Shown here: in pieces, positions 38,297 through 48,584 of the stretch
Position numbering within the stretch: position 1 is the first letter of the stretch
Layout: each line of letters opens with the position of its first letter
Assembly (NCBI RefSeq): GCF_004769195.1
Contig: NZ_RQET01000004.1
Coordinates: forward strand, 1,116,001 to 1,180,000
DNA: 64,000 bases
Direction of reading: 5' to 3'
Source: Leptospira fletcheri
GTDB taxonomy: Bacteria > Spirochaetota > Leptospiria > Leptospirales > Leptospiraceae
Position numbers and translations under genes: made by a program
The notes under the pieces: generated by a model
The model's input: only the letters and a program-made list of their open reading frames with translations
Databases searched by the model: none
Told to the model about the DNA's origin: nothing

Positions 38297-38877
38297 CTCC
38301 TGTCCTCCAATGCGAGCAATTGTCTTGCGGTTTTAGCCGCGGTTCTAAGCGGTCTTGTATCCTTGTAGGTCCTGGAGAATAAAATCGCTCCTTCCATGAG
38401 GGACAATAAGGCTACCGAAAGTTCGGCCGCTCTCGCCTTTCCGTATCCCAAGCTCCTTAGGAACAATTCCAATTTAGAATTCCAATTTTTGAATACGTTT
38501 CTACAAGTTTGACCTACCACACCGTCCTCCGAAGAAGTTTCGTTGGCGGTTATGGAAATCGGGCAACCTTTTCGGAATTCCGACTCGATCATCTTCGTTT
38601 CCAGCGCGGAGAAGATGTTTTCGATTCCATTCGCGGCCGATTTGGAAGATCGAAGGATTTTTTGAAAGAGTTCCCCCATTTCTTCTCCCGAAGTATTCAA
38701 AGCTTCCGCAGCTAGTTCCTCTTTTCCTCCGGGGAAGTGAAAGTAGATCGATCCCTTGGGAGCGCCGGACGCTTCCACAATATCGTTCAATCCCGTTCCG
38801 GAATAGCCTCGGGTCTCCAACGCTTCCGCCATGGCGCGGATCATTCTCTCTTTGGATTTTTCTCCTTTTTCTCCCAT
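38293..38877 (-). CDS. TetR-family regulator, LmrA/YxaF-like
   Basis: A 194-residue repressor. HTH at about residues 15-55 (MAEALETRGYSGTGLNDIVEASGAPKGSIYFHFPGGKEEL). The YFHFPGGKEEL recognition region and the later GCPISITANET and FLRSLGYGKARAAEL segments match the LmrA/YxaF branch. An operator-like site lies 24 bp upstream of its start. It is coupled to the metallo-hydrolase gene by a 4 nt overlap and likely represses both. Confidence 0.9.
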   Translation of the reverse strand: MGEKGEKSKERMIRAMAEALETRGYSGTGLNDIVEASGAPKGSIYFHFPGGKEELAAEALNTSGEEMGELFQKILRSSKSAANGIENIFSALETKMIESEFRKGCPISITANETSSEDGVVGQTCRNVFKNWNSKLELFLRSLGYGKARAAELSVALLSLMEGAILFSRTYKDTRPLRTAAKTARQLLALEDRR

Positions 38878-38900
38878 TCGGACATCCTATCACTAATAAA

Positions 38901-38918
38901 TAGACCGGTCAATATAAA
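38901..38918 (-). promoter_or_regulatory. LmrA/YxaF-type operator
   Basis: On the minus strand the site reads TTTATATTGACCGGTCTA. Compared from memory with the Bacillus LmrA/YxaF box (AWTATAtagaNYGgTCTA), 16 of 18 positions fit. GACCGGTC is a perfect palindrome at its centre. It lies just upstream of the tetR-type gene. Confidence 0.65.
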
Positions 38919-38988
38919 AATTTGAAAGCACGAGCGCAAAGACGGATCCGATGAGCTCAAGCAAGAGAGGAGTCCTTCGTTTCCGGAT

Positions 38989-39630
38989 TTAACAGTACTT
39001 TTTCAGGTATTCTTTGTCTTTCAGATGGCTCGGAAAGAGGATGGTCAAAGGTTTTCCGGTGCGTTTGCTCCACCTTCGGTAGGCGCGGCTGGAATCCCAG
39101 TAGACCTCGTATTCGGACTCCAATCTAAAGAGCAATTTTTCCCAAAAGAGAAAATGACTGTCTATGAATGCTTGTCGGATGTCCTTGGCTTTGGCCGTGA
39201 GCGGGCACTTGGTCAGGAATTCCCGCATGAAAACCAGCCCGATCAGAATCCCTCTCGTGTCCAAGTAGGGCTCCAAAGGAAACGTGCGGCAACTGATGGA
39301 TCTATTTTCCCGCTCGCAGTGTTCGATTCCTTTGCATTCGCAAAACGTGATTTTCCTAAGATCGTATTCCTCGAATTCTTTTTTTTCCTGTTTGGTAGCG
39401 GGGACGTATTCCTTCCAAAGATCGGTTCGGGAGGAGAGCATCTCGTATTCCGCCTTGTAGAGGGCGGGGAGTGCGTTGTCCGCTTGGCAACATACCGGAA
39501 CTCCTCCGTTGGAAGGGGCGCAGAGGGAACCGCAATTGTATTCGGTTACTTCTTCTTGTAACAAGGAATAATAATATTCGATTTCTTCCTTTACTAACGC
39601 TTTCGGATCAAGCTTGGCGGCTTTCTTCAT
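38989..39630 (-). CDS. cysteine-cluster protein, YkgJ-like
   Basis: A 213-residue cytoplasmic protein with a metal-binding cysteine pattern: CGSLCAPSNGGVPVCC near residue 33, then CECKGIEHC and SISCRTFPLEPY. The last resembles the RPxxCRxFPF end of YkgJ (zinc or Fe-S cluster) proteins, so it may belong to this superfamily. Function unknown. Its start overlaps the 3' end of the J-like gene by 23 nt, so the two are cotranscribed. Confidence 0.72.
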   Translation of the reverse strand: MKKAAKLDPKALVKEEIEYYYSLLQEEVTEYNCGSLCAPSNGGVPVCCQADNALPALYKAEYEMLSSRTDLWKEYVPATKQEKKEFEEYDLRKITFCECKGIEHCERENRSISCRTFPLEPYLDTRGILIGLVFMREFLTKCPLTAKAKDIRQAFIDSHFLFWEKLLFRLESEYEVYWDSSRAYRRWSKRTGKPLTILFPSHLKDKEYLKKYC

Positions 39631-40246
39631 CTATCTCTTGGTCTCTCTTTTTTTCCCTTTGTAACAGAACCCGATTCAAAAAAAGGACCCGGAAGAAGAA
39701 GTATCCGCCTCCCATCAGTCCGGAAGAAAGAAAAAGGCCCCACTTTCGGTAGAAAAGGTCGGATTCGGAAGAGAGCCAACCGTTTTTTTGGAAAATTACC
39801 AGTACGATCGACATCGCCATCAAAAACGTGAAACATCCCAGGAAGAATAGAGTCGTGTTTCTTAAGGACCAAAGTTTGTCTTCCCGTTCGTATTTCAGAA
39901 CCAGAAATTGACGGTACAGTCTTTGGTACTCCTTGGGCGTATTGATCTTTTGGATTTCGAAGTATCTTTCGAATTCCTCGGGTACTCCGTTCGGATCCAG
40001 TAGCACCAATTCGTAATCCAAAGAACCGTCATAACGTTTTCTTCGCTCCGGATCGGATAGGAAGTAATAGGCTCTTAGTCCTTCCCTAAAGGCTTCCCCC
40101 TTTTCGGGAAGCCATTCATGCGAATCCAATTCGGTAACATAATTCCAAAACGCTTCCTCGATATCTTCTTTTTGAGCGTCTCTCACGAGGCCCAAGATTT
40201 CGTAGTAATCCGTTTTTCGGTTCAAGCCGTTCCCAAGAATCGTCAC
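39608..40246 (-). CDS. J-domain-like membrane protein lacking HPD
   Basis: About 212 residues. N-terminal part resembles a J domain: [25 protein letters not shown] and [17 protein letters not shown]. The HPD tripeptide that activates DnaK is absent, replaced around DSHEW, so it is probably a J-like protein without classic Hsp70 stimulation. Two membrane helices follow (about residues 135-157 and 171-193). Start uncertain: GTG 40246 is used; GTG 40255 or TTG 40261 are alternatives. Divergent from miaB. Confidence 0.72.
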   Translation of the reverse strand: MTILGNGLNRKTDYYEILGLVRDAQKEDIEEAFWNYVTELDSHEWLPEKGEAFREGLRAYYFLSDPERRKRYDGSLDYELVLLDPNGVPEEFERYFEIQKINTPKEYQRLYRQFLVLKYEREDKLWSLRNTTLFFLGCFTFLMAMSIVLVIFQKNGWLSSESDLFYRKWGLFLSSGLMGGGYFFFRVLFLNRVLLQREKKRDQEIDEESRQA

Positions 40247-40367
40247 TTTGCCCACCGTCAATGGATCGATTTTCTCCGATTCCTGTAGGAATAGGAAACG
40301 ATTTTTCGCATCCGAAAAACGGGGGAAATCCCCTTTACACCCGATTTCGACCCCGGAAACTCGTCTT

Positions 40368-41717
40368 ATGAGTGTCTTAGAACGGGCGGTAAAGGCCGGC
40401 AAGGTCTATGTAGAGACCTATGGCTGCCAGATGAACGAATATGATTCCGGAATCGTAACCAGCCTGATGCAAGGAGCCCAGTTCGAAACTGTTTCGAATC
40501 CAGAGGACTCTGACGTTATTTTTTTGAATACCTGCGCGATCCGCGAAAATGCGCACGCGAAGATTTACGGAAGGCTCCAAAGTCTAGGATACCTGAAAAA
40601 AAGGAATCCCTCTTTGGTGATCGGAGTGCTGGGTTGCATGGCCCAAAATCTAGGAGAGGATCTTTTTCACCAGGAACTCCCTCTCGATCTGGTGGTCGGA
40701 CCCGATAATTACAGAACCCTCCCGGATCTGATTTCCAGAATTCGAAACGGAGAAAAGTCCGTTTCCCTGACTCGCCTTTCTAAAATCGAGACCTACGACG
40801 AGATCGAGCCCAGAGTCGTCAATGGGGTACAGGCATTCGTGACGATCATGAGAGGATGCAATAATTTCTGTACTTTCTGCGTGGTACCTTATACCCGCGG
40901 GAGAGAAAGAAGTCGGGACCCGCTGTCCATTGTGCGAGAGACTCGGGATTTGGTTTCTCAAGGAATCAAGCAACTCACCCTCTTGGGACAAAACGTGAAT
41001 TCTTATTCCCACGAAGGGACCGACTTTGCGGGGCTGACAAGGATGCTTTTGGAAGAAACGGAGATAGAGAGGATCCGATTCACTTCCCCTCACCCCAAAG
41101 ATTTTCCTTTGCACCTTCTGGAACTCATGGCGGAAAATCCCAGGTTCTGTCCGAACATTCATCTTCCTTTGCAATCCGGAAACACGAAGGTGCTCTCCGA
41201 TATGAAAAGGAGCTACTCGAGGGAGGAATTTCTGGAAGTGGCGCAAAGGATCAGAAGCTACGTTCCGGACGTCGGACTTACTACGGATATCATCGTGGGC
41301 TTTCCGGGGGAAACCGAAGAGGAGTACGAAGACACTTTGGAAACGGTGCGCTCCGTCGGTTTCGATATGGCCTTTATGTTCAAATATTCGGAGAGGGAAG
41401 GGACCGTCGCCCAGAGGAGACTTCCGGACGATGTGCCCGAAGAGGTGAAATCCGAACGGCTTACGAAACTCGTCGATCTCCAGACCGCGATTTCCTTGGA
41501 ACGGAATCGGGCCCGCGTCGGAAAGACTTTTCCGATTTTGGTCGAAGGTCTTTCTAAAAAGTCCGTCGAGGAAGCTTGCGGAAGAACTCCTTGCGGACGT
41601 ATGACTGTGTTTCCGATTCCGAAAGAAGAAGAAGCTTCCTCTTGGATCGGCAGAACGGTTCCGGTAGAGATTCTTTCCGCTACCAGCGCTACCCTCAGGG
41701 GAAGGATCCTTGCTTGA
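40368..41717 (+). CDS. miaB: tRNA-2-methylthio-N6-dimethylallyladenosine synthase
   Basis: Radical-SAM methylthiotransferase modifying A37 of tRNAs. 449 residues. The N-terminal cluster cysteines are in [19 protein letters not shown] and LGCMAQ; the radical-SAM motif is CNNFCTFC, followed by [11 protein letters not shown], and a C-terminal TRAM domain holds [12 protein letters not shown]. The start is the ATG giving [19 protein letters not shown]; earlier starts lack family similarity. Its stop is fused with the start of the next gene (TTGA). Confidence 0.96.
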   Translation: MSVLERAVKAGKVYVETYGCQMNEYDSGIVTSLMQGAQFETVSNPEDSDVIFLNTCAIRENAHAKIYGRLQSLGYLKKRNPSLVIGVLGCMAQNLGEDLFHQELPLDLVVGPDNYRTLPDLISRIRNGEKSVSLTRLSKIETYDEIEPRVVNGVQAFVTIMRGCNNFCTFCVVPYTRGRERSRDPLSIVRETRDLVSQGIKQLTLLGQNVNSYSHEGTDFAGLTRMLLEETEIERIRFTSPHPKDFPLHLLELMAENPRFCPNIHLPLQSGNTKVLSDMKRSYSREEFLEVAQRIRSYVPDVGLTTDIIVGFPGETEEEYEDTLETVRSVGFDMAFMFKYSEREGTVAQRRLPDDVPEEVKSERLTKLVDLQTAISLERNRARVGKTFPILVEGLSKKSVEEACGRTPCGRMTVFPIPKEEEASSWIGRTVPVEILSATSATLRGRILA

Positions 41718-43495
41718 AAAAAATTTCCCCGCCGAAAAAGGGGAAAGTCGCCGCAGCCGAATCCGCTTCTACTGCTAAAAAAGGAAAGGCGGTAAAAGGA
41801 AAGACCACGGAAGGTTTCGGCGTGGAAGCGCAAGGGAAGGTCCGGCAGGGTACGGATCTTCGTTCTGTTCGAGTACATACGGTAGCCGATCTTCCTCCCG
41901 GATTCTTTGTCCATACGGATCGCGAAAAATTTTTGAGAAGGATTCCGATCCTAGACCGCTATATTCTCTCCGAGATCGTTCCTCCTTTCTTCGTCTCTCT
42001 TCTTTTCTTTACCACCGTTTACATGGCTCTCGCCTTGCAAAAGATGATCGGTCTATTCGTAGGTAAGGGTGTGGATCCATTTCGTTTATTGGATTACTTC
42101 GGTTATCTTTTGGGGAATATCATGCCGATGACGATTCCCATGGCTTGTCTGATGAGCGGTGTGATGGCGGCAGGAAGATTATCCGGAGATTCGGAAATCA
42201 CTGCGATCCGTTCCGCAGGGATCAGTTTCTCCAGAATCTACGTCGTGTTTTTGCTCTTCGGAACGGTGATGGCTCTCTTGGTGGGCTATCTCAATTTTTT
42301 TCTATCCCCTGAAAATACGAGAAAGATGGAAGAGTTCAACAAATGGGTGATGGCTTATAATCCGTTACTCGCCATGACTCCCGGTCAATTCAGCGGAGAT
42401 AAAACCCAGGGGCTCTTCGAAGAAAAAGGGCGGACCATGTACACCGAAGGGGTAAATCCCGAATCGGGTGAATTGACCGGCGTTCAGATCAGGGAATGGA
42501 CGATTTCCCTCGAAGGGGACGAATATTTTTATATAGGGACCACCGCGATTCCTATGGGTGGATCGCGCATGTCCCAGATCATCGCCGCTAAGAAAGGAAC
42601 CTTGGTGGAAAAATTGGGACCGAACGGAGAGTTCGAAAAATCCATTCGTTTGAAGGGCGGTTGGATTTTGGAATGGAACCAGGACAAGAAGGGTTTTTCC
42701 GTCTACGATTTGAGAAAAGGGGAGATGGATTACAATATTCCGAAGAAGGAGGAAAAGAAGACTCTGGAATTGAACGTCAGTCCGGAGACTTTTACCATGC
42801 CGGTTTTGATCTCCATTCGGAACAGCATCGAAAGCGAGGGCTTGGAAAATATTCCGGGTTTGGAGATCCTAAAAGAAATGGGACTTTCCATCAAGGGGAT
42901 CGGCGGCCTCAAGCAGATGGTCACCCAGTTGCAGTTGGAGGTACTTCAGACCGCTCAAGACCCGAATATTTCCGCGTCCGAAAAAACCCAAAAGTTCTCG
43001 ATCCTGACCCAATTGGATGCTTTGCTAAAGCAGTCCAAAAAGGTGCTGGCTAAGTTCAATGTAGAAATCCATAGAAGGATCGCCATGCCTCTCTCTTGTC
43101 TGATATTTTCCATTATTTCCCTGCCTTTAGGTCTGGTCGTCAAAAGATCCGGAAAAGGGATGAGTTTCACGATGGCCGTGGTTCTGATCATCATCTATTG
43201 GGGATTGTTCACTCTAGGAAGTAACGTTTCCGATAACAGCAAGGTTCCGGTATGGTTAGGTCCTTGGGCGGGGAATATTGTGGTGACGATCATTAGTCTC
43301 AACATCATGTTGAAGCGCACTGACATGAGACTTCCTCTCCCCGTGATGAAATTTTTGAACCGGATCACGGACCGGCTTTCTCCCGTCTTCGATTTTTTTG
43401 ATCGTATTTTTCGGGTTTTCGAGCCCCTAAAAACGAAATTGACAGTGGTACTCAACAAATTATCCTTATGGAGAAACCGGGACGGAAGGGGTTAA
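41714..43495 (+). CDS. LptF/LptG-family permease with lysine-rich extension
   Basis: 593 residues, from TTG 41714 overlapping the miaB stop. Residues about 1-65 form a Lys/Ala/Pro-rich extension, then the YjgP/YjgQ permease begins ([24 protein letters not shown]). It has helices at about 85-110, 125-150 and 170-195, a large beta-jellyroll periplasmic part, and C-terminal helices ([20 protein letters not shown]). This family extracts LPS from the inner membrane with LptB. Which of LptF or LptG it is cannot be told. It overlaps the next gene by 28 nt. Confidence 0.87.
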   Translation: MKKISPPKKGKVAAAESASTAKKGKAVKGKTTEGFGVEAQGKVRQGTDLRSVRVHTVADLPPGFFVHTDREKFLRRIPILDRYILSEIVPPFFVSLLFFTTVYMALALQKMIGLFVGKGVDPFRLLDYFGYLLGNIMPMTIPMACLMSGVMAAGRLSGDSEITAIRSAGISFSRIYVVFLLFGTVMALLVGYLNFFLSPENTRKMEEFNKWVMAYNPLLAMTPGQFSGDKTQGLFEEKGRTMYTEGVNPESGELTGVQIREWTISLEGDEYFYIGTTAIPMGGSRMSQIIAAKKGTLVEKLGPNGEFEKSIRLKGGWILEWNQDKKGFSVYDLRKGEMDYNIPKKEEKKTLELNVSPETFTMPVLISIRNSIESEGLENIPGLEILKEMGLSIKGIGGLKQMVTQLQLEVLQTAQDPNISASEKTQKFSILTQLDALLKQSKKVLAKFNVEIHRRIAMPLSCLIFSIISLPLGLVVKRSGKGMSFTMAVVLIIIYWGLFTLGSNVSDNSKVPVWLGPWAGNIVVTIISLNIMLKRTDMRLPLPVMKFLNRITDRLSPVFDFFDRIFRVFEPLKTKLTVVLNKLSLWRNRDGRG

Positions 43496-44403
43496 AATCC
43501 CCGGAAGGTAAGACCGGGACGTTCCGATCGACTTATGCGAAAAGAATTGATAGGGGGAAGTCGGCTTTGAAAACCGCAAATATATGGCATATCACTTCCG
43601 GAGCGGAATTCCCCGTCCATATCTGGAAACACCCTCGCATTAATATAGAATTACGTAAAGTTTTACTGAAGGAATACAGAAGCATCGAGCTGGATCCGCA
43701 GGATATCAACGTTTTTTACGTAAATACTCAGATCAAAGAATGGAATGAAATCAAGGACGACTTCTTAAAGCGCTTCGAGTTGCATCCTTTCGTGGCCTTG
43801 ATCATCGTCGTATCCCCCGATGCCGAGGAGATTTTTCCGAAACTTTCCCCGAAAGGAAAGACTGAGGTGCTGGAAAACCCGGTTCAGCCTAGGACGTTAC
43901 GCATCATATTGGACAGAGTGATCCAAACGGAATTCTTCAAACTCATCGCGAACGAGATCGGAAATAGCTGTCTCGCGAACGTCGGTTTCTTCGAAGGCGT
44001 GTTCGAACTGGCAAACAAGGAATACCAGGATGCGAACAAGGCAAACGCGGCTCTACATGCGATTCTGGAGTTCGAGGCCAAAATCAAGAAGAATAACGAA
44101 GACATCAATAAGGCCATAGAACGAGTGAACGAGTTGAAAAATCAGGAATTGCTGACTCTTCACGAAAGATTGAAGGTCTCCGAAATCATAGATAATCTGA
44201 AGACTATGGAATTGAAGCACGCCCTGGAACTTAGAAAGGCCACCGAAAGAGCTTTGGAATACTCAAGTATCGAAGAAATCGAGATGAATCGGATCCTCGA
44301 AGCTCAGACCAAACTGTTCGCTTATACGGAACAGGAGATTCGAGAATTGGTGGAGGAAAATAAGAGGCTGCGCAAGGAATTGGGTCTGTCCGAACCTACC
44401 TGA
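43468..44403 (+). CDS. coiled-coil protein of unknown function
   Basis: A 311-residue protein without signal peptide. Residues about 40-175 are a mixed fold with [16 protein letters not shown], resembling a receiver-like alpha/beta half but without a convincing phospho-acceptor set. Residues about 180-305 are a long coiled coil ([19 protein letters not shown] onward to [11 protein letters not shown]). It overlaps the LptF/G-type gene by 28 nt and probably shares its transcript. No family recognised. Confidence 0.72.
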   Translation: MEKPGRKGLKSPEGKTGTFRSTYAKRIDRGKSALKTANIWHITSGAEFPVHIWKHPRINIELRKVLLKEYRSIELDPQDINVFYVNTQIKEWNEIKDDFLKRFELHPFVALIIVVSPDAEEIFPKLSPKGKTEVLENPVQPRTLRIILDRVIQTEFFKLIANEIGNSCLANVGFFEGVFELANKEYQDANKANAALHAILEFEAKIKKNNEDINKAIERVNELKNQELLTLHERLKVSEIIDNLKTMELKHALELRKATERALEYSSIEEIEMNRILEAQTKLFAYTEQEIRELVEENKRLRKELGLSEPT

Positions 44404-44419
44404 GAGTCGGAAACCTGTT

Positions 44420-45238
44420 TTAGTCCCTAGCGAGAAGTTCCACCATTCTTTTGAATTCGTAGGAATCGCTTCCGTACTTTAGTTTTGCGTAAAGTATTCC
44501 GTGCTTTCGTTTTAAGGAAAGATACCGTTCCAAGTCGTTTTCGTCGCGACTTTTTTTGGCTGCAAGCGCCAGTCTTTCGTAACAGAATGCGAGCAATCGG
44601 TGCGGCTCCGTTTCTTCGCTGAAACTAGGATCCAAGTCCAAATACTTTTCCAGAAATTCTGCGGATTGCACGTAGTTCTTCATCGCGTACTGGTGCTTGA
44701 TCAGTTCGCGATAGACTCCCGCCTTGGTTTCTAGATATTCCCGGGTCTTGTGAACTTTCGGACTTTTGACCTTATCCAAATTGCGGGAAGCGGCCGCTAG
44801 GAGAGTGATGGATTCCTGTCTGGACTTCGCCAACTCCCGATTCAGACTTCTCTCTAGATTTTCCAATCTCATTCGGCGTTGCCAGTCGTATCTTTCCGAG
44901 TCTAGATTCTTGGCTTCTTCTTCCTTACGTCTTCGATCGGTCTCTTCCCAGGTTTTTTGAAAGATGTCCAGTGCCTTGCTTAGATCCTCGCGGGCTTTTA
45001 GAACCAGGGTTTTGGAATTGTCTTCGGAGAAATCTCCGAGAAAATCCGGGTCATGAAACTCGAGAGGACTTTGTTCCCAAGGACTCTGGTTTTCGGACTC
45101 AGGGAGAAACATTTCTAGGCTCTTTTCCCGAGACATCGTAGTTTGTGGTACGTTTTCCGAATCCACGGAAGCCCAAGGGATCAGAACGGCGTGCAGGAAA
45201 ACCGAAACCGATAAAGCGGTAGAGCGAAAAGAAATCAT
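44420..45238 (-). CDS. helical protein with N-terminal anchor
   Basis: A 272-residue protein. A short hydrophobic stretch near the N terminus (STALSVSVFLHAVLIPWA) may be a signal anchor. The rest is charged helix: coiled coil at about 85-165 (ARMRLENLERSLNRELAKS-like heptads) then TPR-like helices (YREL IKHQYAMKNYVQSAEFLEKYLDLDPS). It converges with the coiled-coil gene on the other strand. Function unknown. Confidence 0.68.
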   Translation of the reverse strand: MISFRSTALSVSVFLHAVLIPWASVDSENVPQTTMSREKSLEMFLPESENQSPWEQSPLEFHDPDFLGDFSEDNSKTLVLKAREDLSKALDIFQKTWEETDRRRKEEEAKNLDSERYDWQRRMRLENLERSLNRELAKSRQESITLLAAASRNLDKVKSPKVHKTREYLETKAGVYRELIKHQYAMKNYVQSAEFLEKYLDLDPSFSEETEPHRLLAFCYERLALAAKKSRDENDLERYLSLKRKHGILYAKLKYGSDSYEFKRMVELLARD

Positions 45239-45299
45239 TCCATTACTAGGATCGGTCGTGGAGGAAAAAATATGAACTCGAAAGAAATCGTCGGGTTAT

Positions 45300-46256
45300 T
45301 TATTTGAGGAAGAGGTCCGTCGGCTGCGTTTTCCATCTGCGGTGGACCCAAAAATATTGCTCCGGATTCTTCTTGATTTTTTCCTCCAAAACTTTCGTCC
45401 ACATCTCTGTCGTTCTTAGGATCATGTCCTCTTTGGTTTCTCCGGCAAGAAGGCGAGGGACTCCCAGGTCCTCACAGGAAACTTCGAATTTTCCCCGTCC
45501 TTTGTAAATGGTGGTATAAAATACCAACGGGACTTTGGCGGTATAAGCCATGACGGCGGGTCCTTGGTGAGTGGAGGCGGGTCGATTTAAAAAGGGCACG
45601 AAAATTCCGCTTTTGCCTGCGTTCTGGTCCGCAAAAAAAGCGAGCCAGTATCCCCCCTTCAGTTTTCGTAGAGCCTCAGTGGGTCTGTCGATGGGAATCG
45701 TCGCGACAGTCCCTGCGTTTTGTCTCCGGGAATCCACCCAATTTCCCACATATCGGTTCCTGGCCGGTTTGAAGAGGGTTCCTACTTTAGGAAGACGTAA
45801 AGGCATGTAGACGGCCATGCTTTCCCAATTTCCGATGTGACCGGATACGATGACAACGCCCGTGCCTTTCCCTTGTAATTCTTTTTCCAGCAGTTCGGAA
45901 TCTTTGTCGTAAGAGATGTATGTTTCGGTCCAGATCCGGGATTTCCTCTGTTCGTAAAAGAAACATCCCAGTATCACTCCTAAAAATCGGAAGTGCCTAA
46001 AGACTAGGGAGCGAAGTTCCTTCGGAGTCAGCTCGGGAAATGAGTGATTCAGGTTTTTGTACGCGATTTTACGATGCCTTCTTGCAAAAGGATAAAATAG
46101 AAGAATGATTGCCGAGCCCAGAAAGATACAAGCTCTGTATGGAAGGAAGGAAAAAGGAAGCAGGATCGATCGTAGGAAAATAAACGATAGAAAATGTCCG
46201 AGTCGGAATCCTTCTTCTTTCCTTTGGTTTTGCCTTGGTGGCATCCGGTCGGACAT
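45300..46256 (-). CDS. LpxL/HtrB-type lipid A acyltransferase
   Basis: A 318-residue inner-membrane acyltransferase adding secondary acyl chains to lipid A. One N-terminal hydrophobic region (FIFLRSILLPFSFLPYRACIF), then IAYKNLNHSFPELTPKEL typical of the family, the catalytic HxxxxE motif in SGHIGNWE, and ADQNAGKSGIFVPFLNRPA for acceptor binding. WVHRRWKTQP closes the fold. It stands alone, divergent from the SGNH-like gene, in a region rich in envelope functions. Confidence 0.9.
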   Translation of the reverse strand: MSDRMPPRQNQRKEEGFRLGHFLSFIFLRSILLPFSFLPYRACIFLGSAIILLFYPFARRHRKIAYKNLNHSFPELTPKELRSLVFRHFRFLGVILGCFFYEQRKSRIWTETYISYDKDSELLEKELQGKGTGVVIVSGHIGNWESMAVYMPLRLPKVGTLFKPARNRYVGNWVDSRRQNAGTVATIPIDRPTEALRKLKGGYWLAFFADQNAGKSGIFVPFLNRPASTHQGPAVMAYTAKVPLVFYTTIYKGRGKFEVSCEDLGVPRLLAGETKEDMILRTTEMWTKVLEEKIKKNPEQYFWVHRRWKTQPTDLFLK

Positions 46257-46591
46257 ATCCTCCCTAGATTTTTCCTAGCATTCTGAATCGCAAGAATTTT
46301 GTTCCTTCTTTTTTCAGCTAGACCTGGGTTCAGATTATATATCATGAATTTATAATTTATTTCCAGGATTTTCGGCACGGGCTTTCGAATCGATATGAAC
46401 GCTGTTCGATCATCCGTTTTCTTTTTTTACAAAAATAACGGATCTCTTCGATTTTATGACGATCGTCTTTCTTTTCGGTTTTTTGCCGTTCCTTTAAAAT
46501 CGGAATTTCGGTTGCTTCGTTTTCGTAACTTGGAGAGGTGCTTGTAGAACGAGTTCGCCGAGGAGCTCGGCAGAATTTTCGGGAGACAAGT
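46257..46591. other. 335-bp divergent intergenic region
   Basis: AT-rich region between the LpxL-type and SGNH-like genes. On the minus strand a TATAAT element (46334-46339) could serve the acyltransferase, but no good -35 box is seen. No gene, repeat or RNA structure is recognised. Confidence 0.4.
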
Positions 46592-48103
46592 TTGAAGCTC
46601 AAAGTATTGGCGGCTGCGATCGTTTTTTCGATCGGTTCTCTGGCGGTAGATCGGATTCTTTTTTACGGTATCGTTTTCAACTTTCCGAACGAGATGGAAT
46701 GGGATACCTCTCCTTGGTACAATTTCCTTTCGAAGAGGAGGAACATCGAATTTCAGGAATCCGAAAAAGGAGTTCTTGTCGTGGGAAGCAGCGTGGCTCT
46801 GTATTCCGTATTTCCGGACGGGATGTTTCCGACGGATTCTTTTGCAAGAACGGGATCGGCTCGTGCGGAATTTTACGCACATCCGTCCATGTCCCCTTCC
46901 GATTTTTATTTTTATAAGGAGGATATCGCCTCCAAGAATCCGACCGCCGTCGTTTACGTCTTCAATCCCGCCGATTTTCAGCTAGAGTATATTAAGAAAA
47001 AAGAAAGTAAATTGTATTTCGATGAAGTGAAATATTTTCAGGATTCGGTGGAGGCGAGACATCAGAATCGACTCTTATATCCTCAATCGTTTTTGAGGGA
47101 AAGGTGGCGGGAGATCGGAACATTAAGTAAATCGAACCTTCAGGACTTTCTGGTTCGGTCTCTTCTATTTTCCGTGCGACTCAGGAGTTTCTTTTACGAT
47201 CCGTTCGTAGCTTGGTATATGCATAGGTTCCGCTTGGGGAGATCCTATCATTATTATACAGGTATCATACCGGACAACGGAATTTATTTAAGAGGTTGGG
47301 CGAAACCGAAATTCGAAATCGAATGCGAGATAGACGGTACGTCTTTGAAAGACAGTTTCTTTTTGCACAGGCCGGATGCTAAGCTAGCCGTCTTCCGGGT
47401 AGGACGAGCGGAGCCGATTTGGGAGCGTAGATACGAAAAGCCCGGGTGGCATAAATTGGACATCGAGTTTTCCGATCGGCCTAAAACGGTTCGATTGCGT
47501 TTTGAAACGGATACATCGGTTTCTTCCGACGAAGTAGACAGTCGCATCTTTGGCCGCGAGGAAATTTACGGGATCCGATTGTCCCAGAATTTCTGTAGAA
47601 AGGATTTTAGACGGGATATTTCCTATAGAAGAATAGAGAGCCTTGACGATTCCCGTTTGACTGATATGAATTCCCGCGAGTATGACGAGGACTATGATCT
47701 CCGGTTGTACAAAAACCAAGAGGAAGAAGGAGCGTTGAATCGCCTAAAAACGGTACGTAAGAGTAAGGAATTGCTTTCCGCTTCCGATTCCTATCTGGAG
47801 TGGTCCGAGATGAAATACTTAAGAAAAACGGTGTCCTTTTTGAAAGAGAAAGGCATTCGGGTGGTGCTCATTAACTCTCCGGAAAATCCGTTGGAAAGGG
47901 GCACTTATGAAAACGGAGTCTGGTACAAAGGATACTTGCAATTTTTAGGTTCTTTGAAATCCCAAGGAGTTACTTTTCACGACGCATCCGCGTTGATTTC
48001 AGATAAGCGCGGATTTTTGGATCCCCACCACTTGACGTACCGAGCCGCCCTGGAGGCGACCCGGTATTATTCCGAATGGGTCCGTGACGATTTGTCGTTA
48101 TAG
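46592..48103 (+). CDS. SGNH-hydrolase-like membrane-anchored protein
   Basis: 503 residues from TTG 46592, behind GGGAG. One N-terminal helix (VLAAAIVFSIGSLAVDRILF) anchors it, with the rest outside. VLVVGSSVALYSVFPD resembles the block I serine of SGNH/DltD-type enzymes, and FLDPHHLTYRAA at the C terminus gives the Asp-x-x-His dyad. KGIRVVLINSPENPLE is a typical strand before it. A beta-rich insert (about 240-330) is present. It may add or remove acyl groups on a surface glycan; the next genes are glycosyltransferases. Confidence 0.72.
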   Translation: MKLKVLAAAIVFSIGSLAVDRILFYGIVFNFPNEMEWDTSPWYNFLSKRRNIEFQESEKGVLVVGSSVALYSVFPDGMFPTDSFARTGSARAEFYAHPSMSPSDFYFYKEDIASKNPTAVVYVFNPADFQLEYIKKKESKLYFDEVKYFQDSVEARHQNRLLYPQSFLRERWREIGTLSKSNLQDFLVRSLLFSVRLRSFFYDPFVAWYMHRFRLGRSYHYYTGIIPDNGIYLRGWAKPKFEIECEIDGTSLKDSFFLHRPDAKLAVFRVGRAEPIWERRYEKPGWHKLDIEFSDRPKTVRLRFETDTSVSSDEVDSRIFGREEIYGIRLSQNFCRKDFRRDISYRRIESLDDSRLTDMNSREYDEDYDLRLYKNQEEEGALNRLKTVRKSKELLSASDSYLEWSEMKYLRKTVSFLKEKGIRVVLINSPENPLERGTYENGVWYKGYLQFLGSLKSQGVTFHDASALISDKRGFLDPHHLTYRAALEATRYYSEWVRDDLSL

Positions 48104-48584
48104 ATTAGAATCGATGTTGTTTTTCTTACCGAACCTAAACCGGATTCGCTGTATCGCTCCTTTCGCTTTTGTAAGAACGTCGCCGATCCGGATTTTTTTC
48201 CCGAAGACTCCGAAGCCGACCACATGGAATTCCATTTTTCATGCTCAGGTTCGTCAAAGTATTTGCGTAATTCTAGGGATGTTTCCGGCGGATTTCCAAC
48301 GAGTGATCTTGTTGCTACGACCCCATCCTTGCTGGTATACCGCAGTGGTGGATAACGTTTTTTCATCGGGAGTGAGGCACGCGCCGGTTTGTCCCATTTC
48401 TCCCTGAAAGTCGGGAAGTTCTTTCCGCGGTTTCGAAATATCTTCCTTTTACCTGCCATTCCGCGTTCTTTTCCCCCGCATTCTTTCTGAGTCCTTTGTT
48501 GGAATAGAATTGGGAATGGAGTGCGTTGGTATGAAGCAAAACGAGCGTCATCCAGAATGGAAAGGTCCGTAAGAGATATTTCAT
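48098..48584 (-). pseudogene. decayed gene for an exported protein
   Basis: From the ATG at 48584 a signal peptide (MKYLLRTFPFWMTLVLLHTN) and about 40 normal-looking residues are read before a stop at 48363. Shifting frame near 48400 continues with GEMGQTGACLTPDEKTLSTT and WGRSNKITRWKSAGNIPRI, then three stops, then FHVVGFGVFGKKIRIGDVL and GAIQRIRFRFGKKN to a stop at 48098. The protein-like text in a second frame after the break suggests one gene broken by frameshift and stops. The alternative is a 73-residue intact gene followed by noncoding DNA. Confidence 0.5.

Noticed and set aside
43468..43990. A receiver domain in the coiled-coil protein after the permease
   Set aside because: The [10 protein letters not shown] strand looks similar, but no acidic pair, phospho-acceptor Asp or conserved Lys could be assigned.
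45271..45306. An 11-codon frame with a good GGAGG site on the plus strand
   Set aside because: Very short, overlaps the end of the acyltransferase gene, and could arise by chance.
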